Below the pieces are notes generated by a model, which did not search any database, was not told the DNA's origin, and worked only from the letters and a program-made list of their open reading frames with translations. Of a stretch of 64,000 bases of DNA, positions 26,501 through 40,400 are shown piece after piece. The stretch comes from Chrysomallon squamiferum. Its lineage: Eukaryota; Mollusca; Gastropoda; Neomphalida; Peltospiridae. Where the stretch lies: NCBI GenBank assembly GCA_012295275.1, contig CM022665.1:37814933-37878932 (forward strand), given 5' to 3'. Position numbers and translations under genes: made by a program. Each line of letters begins with the position of its first letter. The first letter of the stretch is position 1.

Positions 26501-29500
26501 TACTACTATATTTGCCAGCTAAATTTAATATTTAATAGTCTAAAATATATAGTTAGTGATAAATAATTATAGACATAAAATTTATCCGTTTTTCATTTTT
26601 TGCTTTTTTTGGATTTTGATTATTATTATTATTATGGGAAAATGTATTTCATTCTTGAAAGTTGTATGTCAGTGTCTGATGAATAGTTTCATAATTCAGT
26701 TGGGGACTTTTTGTTTTGTATTTTGCAGGCAACATTATTTCTAAAGAATACTGTAAAGTCAACCATATTTAACTTGGAGTTGACTCGCAGGCCAGTAGCA
26801 GTTAGTCATTACTTGTCCTACCTACGAAATCACTTCAATTATGTGGAACTGTCCAATGTTTTAGGGTATGTATATATTATCAAATTATGTGGCTTTCGTT
26901 AATATGTCACTTTAATTGTTATGGTAAAGTGATTTTGGATATTTTATTAAAATTGTGTAAATACATTATTTCTGTATGATTATTTGAGATAACTTTATTA
27001 TTATTTTTTTTTAAATTCTGTTTATTTTTTAAAAATTTTCAGACTTTTGGGTAGAAATGAAGAGGCAGCTGTGAGTGTGTATCTGATTATTCTTTTTAAA
27101 AAAAGCTATTCGAAGTACTTCAATAATTAATTATAGTCATTTTTGTTAAAATAACAATAGATAGGTATTTAGAACTTTTAATCAAATCTATGTGTATTTA
27201 CATATCTACAGATAGCATTAATTTTTCATTTTACATCTGTATTCAGAAAATTCCATTTGATCAATATGTTCTTTGATCCTTTTTTTAAAATGATGATTAT
27301 ATTTTTATATAATGAGAAATTAACATTTTTCAGAAATATGTTTAGATATGTGTAGTTTTAGACTTGCCTCCACCTGGTATTAAGTTTAAAGAAAGAAAAC
27401 AAAATATTTGAAGTTCAGTTACTTGGTATTATTTTAGATGCTGAGCTATAAGACATCTTCATCTTCCAAAGATCCCACACTTAAACTGTCAGCTTTGAAG
27501 AGTTGTCACAGGTAATATTGTAAATGTTTTAAACATTGCTTTGTTAGAGCTTGTTTTAACTATATATTTATATGGGACAAATACTAATTATCTGTAGCAA
27601 CCACCTTCTTTTATAAACTATAAAATAAAATCATGTCACTGTTATATATAAGATTTTGTTGTCTTTCTCATTCACAGAAAAACAATAAGGTAACATCAGT
27701 TTAAAAAGTATTGTTTTGTGGGGTTTTTTAAAATATCTTCTTAGAATGAATCTTCATAGTCATGGTTAATGGTGTTTGTATTTGTTGATTATAGTAGAAA
27801 CTTAACATTGATCTTGGCATTGGAATCAATATTTCTTTTTAAAAATGATTTGTGCTTAACTTGTCTGATTTAATCATGAATGTGAAAAACAGAATCAGTG
27901 TAGTGCAGGTTTCTAACTTGATTTTTTTTTAGTCAGGGCACATTTTAGCACAGATGCCTCATTAACACATGAAGCAAGTCTAGTTCAGCAGCACATTAGT
28001 CTTCTAGAAAGACAAAAACCAATTGAGGTATTTTTTTAAATTTTAATCATATACAGCTCAGTTACTCAGATATCCTTATTTTATATTCTTAATTTGATAT
28101 ATGTGCAGATATAAATAACTTTCTTTTTGTTTGCATTATTATTATTATTATTTTTTTTTTATCAGTTTATAATTTCTGCTTTATTATTAATTTGTTTAAT
28201 ACTACTTTTATTTTGGACTACACAATTAACTATACTCTCATTTGATGTTAATATAACTGGTCAAAATTATTTCTATGATTTTACAAATAAACATAACACA
28301 TAATTTTATACTTGTATTTATACATATCAGTTGCTGGATTGTCCTCAGATTAACAGATTTACAGTTTTTAAACTATTAATAGGTTTGTCAAAGAGAAATA
28401 ATGGACTTGTTATTTTGCTTTCTTTCTTTGGTTTAGTCTCTTGAGTCTTAACTCATAATTTTAACCAACATAAGTTAATATTAAAAGTTAAAAGTTAATA
28501 TTAAAAAAATCATAACAAAGATAATATTTGTTTACCATTTCATTTATTTCCAGGAAGAAGATGCAAGGTTGGAAGCAGAAGGCAAGACTCAAGTTTTCAA
28601 AGACATTCCAAGAAAATCCTCTTTAATAAATATGTCTGTGATTACAACATTATACTACTGCTGTCTTTATCATTATGAAGCAGGGGAAGTGAGTGTCATG
28701 TATGATTATATTCCTACACTAAAATACATATAGATATATAGATGGAAAGATAGATATTTATTTATGATTCTTTGAATAGTGACTTAAATAATTTAATAAT
28801 GTTATTGCTTAATTATGTAGCTCCTTCTTTTATGCATCAGCAATGTTTATTAAACATTTTTAATAGGTTTCTTTAATCTTTGTTTATTAAGTTTGCCATA
28901 TAATAATTCATTGATTGGACTCATGTATTTAACACTTTATATCTTCTGTCTTTCAGAATTCTTTATCAAGTCCAGTTGCTCTTCAGAAAGCTCATCAGGT
29001 AATGTTTTTTTAATAAGAAAAATAATAATATTTATATAATAAATAATAATAATGCATTAATAATTATAAATTAAATACCATTTCAAAGAATGCTTGTTAA
29101 AATAATTTTCCCGTTAGAAATGACTAGATATTTTTCCTTGACCTCAAATTTTGTATTAGATTTAAATTATAATTTGTAGAATTAAGACTATTTTAATTTT
29201 TAAAAAAAAGTAATAAATAATTGTTACTTCCATTTAGACATCAGTATTTCTATAAAAACAACTTTTAAGTGGTGGAGTCAGATTCAGTCCAGGTGAAACT
29301 AAATTATATTAATACAGACTGTGTCTAAATGTCAAAAACATTTATTTATTGAATGGGAAATAAAATATAATTTGTTTTTTTTCAGTTGTCAGACAAGCAA
29401 TATTTGTGGATTGCCATAGCAGCAAGAGGTCGTATGCACAGATGGAAAGATATTGAAACATTACTCACAGCTAAAGTAAGAAATAAATATTTAAAACAAT

Positions 29501-31101
29501 CTTAATTTATTATGTTATGGATCCTATTTGTATTTTTTTCGTATAAATAATAAATTCTTGGTTTAGAAAAAAAGAAAAAATAGGAAATGTAAAAAGGAAA
29601 CATTTTTTTTTATTATTATTAACATTATCCCCATTTGTTAACACAAAAAAAAATCCAAAAATTTCTCTTATGTCATTATTATTTTTAAATGAATACATTT
29701 TTAGAATTTTTATCACTGTGTGTTATTTATTTTATAATTATAATAATATAGGGCTGGTTTGGTGGAACAAAAATGAAAGCTGTGATAGGTTTTGACAAAG
29801 TATGTGAAATTCTACACAAAGTCAACTCACCACCTGATGTAAGCAGAATGCTTATTTTAATTTACACATAACTTGAATCATTTTACTGTTTTTGTTTTTA
29901 TTGTTAATTATTGTTACTTGTGCAGGTATCATAAGCAAGTTGTTGTTGTTACCATTATTATTTATTTATATTTTTTATTTTTATTTTTATTAATTATCAT
30001 ATTTTCAAATGATTATTGTTAGTATTTCAGCTTACAGTTACTTGATAAATATGCAAATGATTTAATTTTAAATTGTATTGTCCGTTTGAATATAGATTTT
30101 TTTTTTACAGATACTAGCAAAGTACCTGGCATTAATAGATGATAATGAAAGAAGACTTGTAGTTGCCAAAAAAATTAACTGTCCAAAAGGAATTATTGAG
30201 GTTTGTAAAATATATTTATTTTTTAACTCCATTTTTCCTTTGTTTTTTTTGTATTGTTTATCTAAAACAATCCCTGATAGACTGAGCATAGTTCACGATT
30301 TCAGTGTTATTTTAACATTTCTATATTCAAAATGATATAAAAAAAGGTAATAAAATGGCAGGCTATGTGTATTTCATCTGATTTATATTGTCAAACTTTA
30401 TTATTAGCAAAGGCTGGTGTCTGTGAATAAATATATGGACATACATGAAATTTATTTAGGTTATTTATTCATATTGCTACAGGTATGTAGCAGTGTCAAA
30501 AATCAATCAGTTGTGGATTTTTTTGTTTTCATTGATAATTTTCAAATGGTAGTGATATACATTATAAATATTGTATTGGGTTTTATTTTTATGCTTTTGT
30601 TTTTTCATTCAAAGTCATATATTGCCTTAAAAGACAGAAGTGAACTGGAAGCTTATGCTTCCAAGCTACCATCAAGATCTCAGGAAAGTCTTTATGCATC
30701 AGATGTCCTCCGAAGTTCAGTGAGTAATTTTAAGTTTACATTTTATTAACTTTAATAACTATAAACATTCTTTAGATAGCTGTTTTTTGCGATTTTTGTT
30801 ATAATACACAGACAGATAGACACACCACACACACACTCACAATTATTTGGCATTAAATATTATATTTGAAATATTCTTTACTTTCTTTCCAAAAAAAAAC
30901 AACAGATGGCAATAATTTTGGGTTATTGTTGAAATTTAAAAACAAAATTCTTAATTTCTTATTTCTTCTTCTTATTATTTTGTTATTTATATTTTTATTT
31001 TTTTGTTATTATTTAAATAATAATACATTTCATTGCTGTATTACTTACTTCAATTAAATTAATTTATTTATTTACTTTTACAGACAATCAAATGGAAATA
31101 A
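23553..31101 (+). CDS. VIPAS39: VIPAS39 / SPE-39, VPS33B-interacting trafficking protein (18 of about 19 coding exons)
   Basis: Partner of VPS33B in the complex for endosome-to-lysosome and apical traffic. Exons: 23553-23630, 24071-24179, 24461-24613, 25077-25154, 25588-25676, 25979-26047, 26296-26388, 26729-26865, 27043-27070, 27438-27511, 27937-28027, 28554-28688, 28957-28998, 29386-29475, 29752-29838, 30111-30200, 30615-30719, 31084-31101. They join in phase into 521 residues plus TAA (human 493). Landmarks shared with the human protein: TEEYW at the start, an acidic DEDDLEVVNW segment, YRSKDDKLALLDKAIEYHDG, an RKSSLINM...YYCCLYHYEA block, DKQYLWIAIAARGR, GWFGGTK, SYIALKDRSELEAY, and the C-terminus IKWK (human IRWKN). 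It belongs to the Vps16 C-terminal-like alpha-solenoid family. The first exon (start codon) is not resolved. Confidence 0.92.
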
Positions 31102-31330
31102 ATACACAAAATGGTACAGTTACTGAGAGCATTTTGTGATAGGTTCAGCTTTAATTACACATAACAGAAGATGCAGCATAAACAAGATAGTGTTAAAACT
31201 GTTAAATATATGAGATTCTTCGTGTAAGATAGAACATTACTTTACTTTGTGTCATGATTTTGACTCTCAGCAGCAAACCACATAATCAAGTCTTTCCTGC
31301 ATGGAAGTTCAGAAGACGACGAATATAACA

Positions 31331-31406
31331 GAGGCCTTGTTGAAAGTAATATATATGTGTATGTATATATATATATATATATATATATTACTTTCAACAA
31401 GGTCTC
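31331..31406. repeat. Hairpin-forming inverted repeat in VIPAS39 3' flank
   Basis: Arms 31331-31356 and 31381-31406 (left arm GAGGCCTTGTTGAAAGTAAT onward) are inverse copies with one mismatch around a 24-bp TA/GT core. It lies about 230 bp after the VIPAS39 stop, so it may be transcribed as a stem-loop. It may be a tiny palindromic MITE. Confidence 0.85.
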
Positions 31407-32128
31407 TCTTGTATATATGCATATTGATATTGTATGCATCCTAAATTTGATCAAACTGATTTCAGCATATAATTATCCCAGTGTGTGAGGTTGAAAGCAG
31501 ATGTAAAATACAGGTCCTTATACTGAGAAATATTTATCTACCTGAAATTTATGTATTGTTTCTGAAAGAATGAGAACTAATTAATTGTGAATGTATGAGG
31601 CATTTATGACAAAAATAAAAACTGGCGAGGAAAACATATATCTAATCACACCAAGACAACATGATTTAACAGGTTATGTATGAATGAGTGAAAGTATGCA
31701 GATATACTGAGGCTATTAACAAAACAAAACAAAAAAGATATTAAAAGCATTTGCCAAATCTTGCTGTCTCTAGTGTTAATGTAACAAGATTCCCATCATA
31801 TTATCATATAATTATATAATTATTATTATTATTTATTTACTTATTGGAAAGAGATGTTTTATTTTTTATTTTGCAGCTCTGAAATTTAAGACACATAGAT
31901 TAAAACTGAAATTAAAGAAGATGCAACATGTTATTAATTCATATTGAATAGTAACTTCAGATAATATATTACAAAGACTGGGTGAATGTGATTGTAGCAG
32001 CTACAGTCATGGAAATTCAAATTCCAAGTTTGTTTTGGGATATGTAATGTTGTGATGTTCTAAGTGCAATTACAATTAGGCATATTACTTTGTTGGGTTT
32101 TTTTTAATGTTTTTTTTTACCATTCCAG

Positions 32129-32411
32129 AACATAATCAACTACTTGGATTTCTACTGCTCAGAAGTCATTGTACGTTTGATTTTAATTTTTTTGTTTGTT
32201 TATAAGCATTAAATAATTTTGAACACTACATAAAATGTTTTGTTTTTATTTTGAATAACAGCATTTAAACTGTTCCTCAGAAACTTTCACCTGGAAAGTA
32301 GCACCCCATCTGTACCAAATCCTGGATCTCATTCAGAAAATAATAAATGCTAAATACTGGTACTGTCAGTTGTTTTATTATCCACTGAATTTTGTACATA
32401 GTAAAATCTAG
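32129..32411 (+). other. Two exon-like segments of unknown identity
   Basis: 32129-32170 (14 codons, NIINYLDFYCSEVI) is preceded by CATTCCAG and followed by GTACGT. 32262-32411 (49 codons plus TAG, containing FTWKVAPHLYQILDLIQKII) is preceded by AATAACAG. Both are phase 0 and join in frame. The second has a codon mix unlike the surrounding AT-rich DNA. They could be an alternative 3' end of VIPAS39, whose penultimate exon also ends in phase 0, a tiny separate gene, or chance. No homologue recognised. Confidence 0.3.
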
Positions 32412-33364
32412 CATTTAAAAAGTATCAAAATATAAATATGTTGTAGTTGAAAATATAAAAAAGATTAACAAAGAAAATATGTAGATTATGGAATGTTAGA
32501 AAAATAACTTCATAAAGATGTTTGTACTTATTTGATACCTATGCAAAAACATTACAATGTATGAGTCATTCAAGTAGAAAACAGCATCTTTTGTCTACAC
32601 TTCTTAAAGATTTGGACACCATGACTTAAAAAATGGACATTTGTTAAAATAATCAGTGTACACTAATATTCCACAATATTGTTTCTAGGACATTTTTTTA
32701 TGGTGAATTAATTTGACCAGCAATTTATACCTAAGAGCCAATTCTATAATGTGAAATGGAAATACTAAAATTAGTTAGTTTGATGTTTTTAGTTGTTAAC
32801 TAAAAAACAAAAGAATACATGCAGGAATTCAGCTGATTTTTTTTAGGTTATTTTTTTGTGTCAAGCTTATTTTAGGCATCCAACAATTTTAAATGGATAA
32901 TGACACTTTTCATTCAGTGAAGTGTCTTTTAAAAGGTGAAATTACAAAAACAAAACTAAATATTTCCAAAAAAATTATTTTCTTCTTAAAGGACTGTTTT
33001 TTAATTAACACATTTTGAACTAAAGTTGGAAATCAAAATGAAAATTGCTTTAATATCCTGTATTATGATTATTATTATTTTTTTGTAATAGATTAATTAT
33101 ACTGTTATTTAATTGCTGAGTGAAATCTCTTTGAAATATATTTTAACTTGTGTATTAATTATCTTCTAGCATATTCTTTTGAGAAAAAGTTTGCAACTTA
33201 ATTACACTCTAACTCGGATAGTTCTAGTACAGACAGGATGACTACATTTCACTAAAAATTAAATTAACCCTTTCTTAATTTGTAAAATTTATACTGATTA
33301 TGAAAGAAAATATATTTTATATTTTTAGTTTTTTTTGGGTTTTTTTACTGCAATAAATAAATGT

Positions 33365-33525
33365 TTATAGTTGAGATTTGGCTAGTAAAGTATCCGCTTC
33401 ATTGTGAGACATTTCATTCATCTCCATCAGAATCTTGATCAGAATTTCTGGTAGCAAAACTTTCATGATGTAGTCAAGATACTATAATAAAATGGAAAAA
33501 AAAAATTATCTCTATTTATAAACTT

Positions 33526-33579
<54 letters not shown>

Positions 33580-34336
33580 AATAATAGTAATAATAATAAA
33601 ATTTCTAAACCAACGTGTCATCAAAATATAAAGTGAAATAATAACTGTATTATCTATGTTTAAAAAGTCTATTCACATCCATTGGATTATTTCAGAGTTG
33701 AAATGAAATTTTATCCTGTAAGCTAATTCGTCAATTCTTTCAAATTTTATTTGTAAAAAGGAATGTGATCTGGAACTATTTCACTTTCTAACTGTATTTT
33801 AGGTTAATTGTAACAATATTATTTTTAATACAATGGATAGTCATAATTATTTATACACTACTCCTCCAGATTATATTGTAAGTTCATAGGCAAATGTTCT
33901 TAAAAGCTTTTCACAGTGTTTCTATTATTGCAGTATAAATAATAATCTGAAAATCTATACTTTATGGTGTTTCTTGCAAAATATGGACATGAGTGTTTCC
34001 ATGACAACATCTTGTTGCTCTTCAGTAAATAATCCAAAATGAACAGAATAATTCAGGTTGGCTGAAACAAAATTATCCAGTGGAAATTAATTTGCAGAAA
34101 ACTTCAATAGCCATAATAACTTGAAATGAAACAACATACAGTATTAAGAAACTGTATGAAGACTTGAATATTTGGATGTAAATCTGACTAAACTGCAAAT
34201 TATAAAAATAGTTTTTTTCTTTTTTGTTGTTGTTTTTTTCTTCAGATATATCAAAGGAAATGAGTATCATAGGTTTAATTTCAATTACAAGAAATATAAT
34301 CCTTTGTTTACATTCAATGGCTCTGTAGATGTCCAT

Positions 34337-34412
<76 letters not shown>

Positions 34413-37400
34413 CTAGTGAAAATAAAAATATATTAAACAAAGAAAAGAAAGGTGTATACTAATTATTCATATGTCGAAGTGTAAGAAGACTTTTTTTTAT
34501 TTATAAAGAAATTATTAATTAAAAAAAATCATTAAAAACGACCTCTGGAACTTCCACCCTTCTTGTATTCCTGATGTCTCCAACAAGACACCTGATAAAA
34601 TAGACATTAAAATGTAATAAAATCTTCAGATAACAATGGTAATAGTCGTTATCAAAAAAAAAAAAAAAAATGAATTTAAATTTATTTATTTTACAGAACA
34701 ACTCATTGAACATTTGATTTATTAATGATAAAAAAATAGATGAAAATTTCATAGAATATTTTCTATGGGTAAATTATACAACTCCATTTATAATTTACTG
34801 AACAATACAAGAAAAATTATTATTTCTACTGAAGTATAATTATTATTCTTATATTATCTAATTATATAAATATGAAAATGAACTATGTGTAATATACCTG
34901 TCCATTAAAGAGCGTTCTTAGGTATGGTTCGTAACTCAAAACAAGTCTTTCAAGATGTGCATTTTCTATGTTTTCCACACTCCTAAAACAAAATTAATAT
35001 AAAAAAAAAAAAATTAAATGTTAATATTAAACAATACATCAAAAAACCTATTAAATATGTTATATGGAATGCATAACCATTTTCAACCTGTATTCACAAA
35101 AACTGAACGGAAATCAATCTACAGAGATATTTAAACCTTTGGACATAACAATAAAGGTACTGTGGCCTTAATATTTATTGGGTATCCAAGAACTTTTAAG
35201 TGATCACACCTTCAGAACTGAAATTAATCCAACAATATTGTTTTCAATTTAGCTGGATTTTGCAGAAGAAATGGAAGAATCTATATACATTTAAATAAAA
35301 GGACTGACTAAGTGTACAGTTAGCATGAACAAAATATCTATACTTGACATAAAAACATACTGAATACTTACTTTATTTGTTTAAGATTTTTAATTAGTTC
35401 GGTGAAATTAAAATCTGTCCCCAAACTAGAATTTGCTGCATTAACATCTGAGTCATTATTTACAGAAATTTTGTGTTCTACTGTACTTATGAATGGACCA
35501 CAACTCTCTTTCAACTGATCGCATTCAACATGAGTTTGGTCAATTTCTGGAAGTTCATCCACTTCATTTGACGGTTCAGGTACAGGACAAATCTCTGTCA
35601 GCCTTTTCTTCCAGCGATCACATTTTTTGAAAAATATTTCTGGTAACTTTTCATCATCCTCTTCTGAAATTACATTCTGCTCATCATTTAAAGTGGAACT
35701 GTTATAGCAACAGTCTAGTGATTTCTTTATCTCTTTAAATTCTGATATGTCTGGCAAACTTTGAGGTTCCTGGAAATAGTTTGCATCAGTGTGTTTTTTT
35801 TTCTTCGGAACATTTTTCTGGTGACCCTGGAAAACATGGAATTTTTTTTCTTAGACTTTTCTTCTGACCAGTTCATACCACTCTTTTCTGTCCAACAAAT
35901 TCCTGCAGTTTTGAAAAACATGGAATGCTGAGACTTTTTTTACATCACTAGATGCTTTTGTTCTTCTTTAAAGAACTGTTATAGCAGTTTTCATCTCTTT
36001 AAATTCTGAACCGGCTTTTCCTGGAAATAGTTTGCATCAGTGTGTTTTTAACATTTTCTTGACAAGAATCTTTTGTTCTTTCGACTCTGAACTTAAAAAC
36101 ATCTGTCTGCTTTTTTCATCACTAGACCTTCTGACCAGTTCATAGATATCCGTCTTGACAAGAATCTGACTCTGAACTTTTATTCTCTAAATGCAGTTTT
36201 GTTGTTTTTTTTTAGAAAACATTGTGATTGTAGGTTCTGAGCTACTTGAAGTACCTGCAGAATTGTCAGAAATGCCCTTATCTTGTTCTGTAGTATTTAA
36301 AGTGGAACTGTTATAGCAACAGTCTAGTGATTTCTTTATCTCTTTAAATTCTGATATGTCTGGCAAACTTTGAGGTTCCTGGAAATAGTTTGCATCAGTG
36401 TGTTTTTTAACATTTTCTGGTGACCCTGGAATGTAATTTTTGTTCTTTCGGACTCTACCACCTTTTGCCAACATACCTGCTGAAAAACATGGAATGTTAG
36501 ACTTTTTTTCATCACTAGACTTTTCTTCTGACCAGTTCATAGAACCGCTTTGTCCGTCTTGACAAGAATCTGACTCTGAACTTAAAACATCTGTCTGCTT
36601 GCTCCCACAATATATCTGACTTTTATTCTCTAAGTGCAGTTTTGTTGTTTTTTTAGAAAACATTGTGATTGTAGGTTCTGAGCTACTTGAAGTACCTGCA
36701 GAATTGTCAGAAATGCCCTTATCTTGTTCTGTAGTATTTAAAGTGGAACTGTTATAGCAACAGTCTAGTGATTTCTTTATCTCTTTAAATTCTGATATGT
36801 CTGGCAAACTTTGAGGTTCCTGGAAATAGTTTGCATCAGTGTGTTTTTTAACATTTTCTGGTGACCCTGGAATGTAATTTTTGTTCTTTCGGACTCTACC
36901 ACCTTTTGCCAACATACCTGCTGAAAAACATGGAATGTTAGACTTTTTTTCATCACTAGACTTTTCTTCTGACCAGTTCATAGAACCGCTTTGTCCGTCT
37001 TGACAAGAATCTGACTCTGAACTTAAAACATCTGTCTGCTTGCTCCCACAATATATCTGACTTTTATTCTCTAAGTGCAGTTTTGTTGTTTTTTTAGAAA
37101 ACATTGTGATTGTAGGTTCTGAGCTACTTGAAGTACCTGCAGAATTGTTAGAAATGCCCTTATCTTGTTCTGTAGTATTTAATTCTGTGTGGATACCATC
37201 TGAAAAATCATGTCTATTTGGAGAGAAAAAGCCCCACCTACTTTCTGCACTGCTTGAATGACCTTTGTCTTCATCTGATACCGATGTTTCTGAATTACAA
37301 TATTCAGTCCGATATTCATTTTTAGGACTTCTGGAACGGGAAAAGCACTTTTCTTCTGTTTTAGTAACATCTGATTTGGCTTCATTTAATGCGTTCATTT

Positions 37401-40400
37401 TGAGAACAGTAAACTGTTGATTCTGACTTTCAGAATAATCTGACTGCATTGAATAGTCATGCTCAGTGTTACAAACATTCAGTTTTTTATCCAGTGTTTG
37501 CTGAATTGGCTTACAATGTTCCCCATTAGATTTTGACACAGTTGGTCCCATTTTTCTCTTTTTAGTTTTGGATAGTTTAGGTCCACTCTTTTTTATTCTA
37601 AAAATTAAAAATATTAATAATAATCCATTAACATTTTTAAGTGTCTTTTTTAAATAAATACTATGCTAACTGAAATAAAATTCCTCCTTAATGATTCTAA
37701 AATCTGAATTTTCACAAAACAAAACTTTACAATAATTAATGGTATTTGTTTCATAATAATGAATTTTAATTTTTTTTTTGGGGGGGGTACGTTAAACATG
37801 TAATTACATTGCAAAATATTTTAACTGACTATAACTCAGTGGTATGCAGATTTGAATGAATATTTATCATATTTTAATACAAACAAAACATTTGTTACCA
37901 ATATGGCTGCATACAAGGAGAAAAAGGTATGTGCTTACAATACTTATAAATAGCATACATGCTTTTAAGTGTTCTTTTCCGTTTGGTACTTAAAGAATCT
38001 TCTGGTGCTGAAGTCGATGTACTTTCTATTGCTAAAGACTCTGTGGCTGCAGCAGCTTCATTACTGTTAAAACTTGATGTAGAAGGAAGATTAGGATCAG
38101 GAATATTAGGTGAAGTCTGCACAGGTGCCTTCTGGAAGTAATTACTAATGCTGACCCTCTGACTCTGCTGTGGCAGTAACTGCAAAAACAGCACCACCAT
38201 TTAAATAAATACATAAAATATTACAGGAAATACAAATAATTCCTGAAAAGTTCAGAAAATTGCTGAACTGAAAGTAATGTGGCTGAGTTGGTGACTGTCC
38301 AAGGAAAACCTAGACATCCACAGAGCCAATTAAGTGTCCATAGAAAGAGCAAACTGTAATATTAAGGGCATGCTTGTTTGCTGATTAGGCGATAACAGTG
38401 TAACTGAAATGACTTTTGCACCCAAATTTGCTCAGTTTTGGAGCAAATGTTCATAGTGTTTTGTAAGTGAAATTAAAAGACAGTGTTTAGATCTGTGTAT
38501 GTGGATTTATTCAACCACATAAGTGCCACTGTGTTCACCTTTCAGGATGTGTATGCATGTGATATATTCCAGTCATATGTGAAATTTAATCTTGTGCTCA
38601 ATGTGCACCTATTGAAAAACATTACAAACTATTGTTCCAATCCAGAATATATATATATATTTAATTTAACACTGAATAAATGAATGCATTATCTTCACCT
38701 CAGTATTTATCAATATTTACTGGGCATCAAACATAAACATTTTGTGTAATGATTCTTTCTGAGAGAAAATAAATAAGCAGTTATAAATGATTTTTTTTTA
38801 TACACTGATTTTCAGTTATATATATATTACCTGGTTCATGTTTTGCTGTGATAAACTCTCCAGTGGGTAAGTGTAAACAACCAGTTTCTCACTGTGAAGA
38901 GTCAGGTTTCTGTACCTTGGTGTAGCTAAAACAAACAAAATAATAAAAAAATTATATATTAAAATATTCTAGAAAATCACTAATCTCAAATGCTGTTCTT
39001 TCAAATGTTGAAATACTGAAAAAATAATTTTTATTTTTTTAATGTTATCTTACATTTGATTATTTTAGAATGATTGATATCTAAACTCTCTCTTTGTAGT
39101 TAATCCTTTAAAATATATCTTTGGTGATACAAAGAAATGTTGTACAAATATATTATGTATATTTCAAAATTATGTTTCATTAGCTTTTTGCCATTCTTTG
39201 TTAATTAGTAATGAAGTATAATAGTTAAAGAGTACACTTAAAAAATATCTGGGTGCTACCATTTTTTTTTGGTTGCAATATCATCATATACAGGGAAGAG
39301 AGATTTGCTCTAGTTTATTTCAGTCATGTCAGAAGAGATACAGTCGGTCTGTCTGGTACATAGTCATATTACAATTCCAGTTGTGAAAGTGAAAAACAGT
39401 GACATTTATGTGCTTTGTAAAAGTATTATTTTGTCATAATTTGTTATTAATGATAGGCTGCTCAAGCCAAATAAACTAATACATTTTGAGTCCAAATAGA
39501 GACACTAAAACACCTTTATCATGGCATTATCAACAGCTGATAATTCATGTTTCTGATTTGTTTGCCCCTAAAATATGTATGCACTTGAATTTTTATGTAT
39601 TTAAGTAACTGTCTAAAAGAATGCAATAAAATTACTTTCAGTATCATCACTAAAACTTTCAAAAATGTTAGTATCAGTTATTACAAGTATGAATTGTTAT
39701 TTCAGAACAGTGAACCCTTAATTTGTTTGTTTACCATTTCCTTCATTGGAACTGTGTTTTTGAGACAAATTAGATGGAAGTAAACAAAATTGATTGTCTT
39801 CTTTTTGCTTGAAAGAATAGCCAATACGAACCGTACTGCCTACAAAATAAATAAAATTAAAACATAAGTAAAATTTTTTTAAAAATCCATCCATGGAAAG
39901 TGATAAAAAAAAATTTCATCATTGCACGATCAATTTTACTCATAATGTCAGAAGAATCAACATCTATAAAATGTACCTTAATGTTGGGCAATGAAATTTA
40001 TAAAGCAACAAATTCTATTCCTGAAAAAGGTATTTTTTATAGCATTATTACAGTCCCAGTGATACATATCAAAGTTTATAACAAATGACTTTAACGATCA
40101 ATGCATTCAATCAGTTTTCTTTTTCAAAAAAAGTAAAAATAAAAATAATAACAATAAATAAATCAAATCAAATCAAGTTTAAAAAAAAAAAAAAATCTAT
40201 TTAAATTTACCAGTTCTACTTTTTAGTTTACAACAGTTACATGAAACTTTTTATTTATTTATATATTTTTTCATTTTGGTGCATTCTTTTTAATGATTTG
40301 GTTTCCACAGATAATTTATTTATTGTTATTATTATTACTTATTTATTTATTTTATGCTTCTTTACATAAATCATTTTGTACTAAACTGCATTTTTATTTC

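Noticed and set aside
30484-30560. An extra VIPAS39 exon after CTACAG (VCSSVKNQS)
   Set aside because: Joining 30200 directly to 30615 keeps phase and aligns with the human protein without insertion (GIIE-SYIALKDR); the extra exon is not needed.
34532-34591. TAA at 34532-34534 as the main end of SLX4IP
   Set aside because: Three further coding exons (34591 to 34543, 34061-33961, 33481-33365) join in phase with good acceptors; the early stop is kept only as a possible isoform.
38120-38160. PCNA-binding (PIP) box at SISNYF in SLX4IP
   Set aside because: The first Gln and spacing do not fit well, and the segment aligns with the ordinary SDYF region of human SLX4IP.
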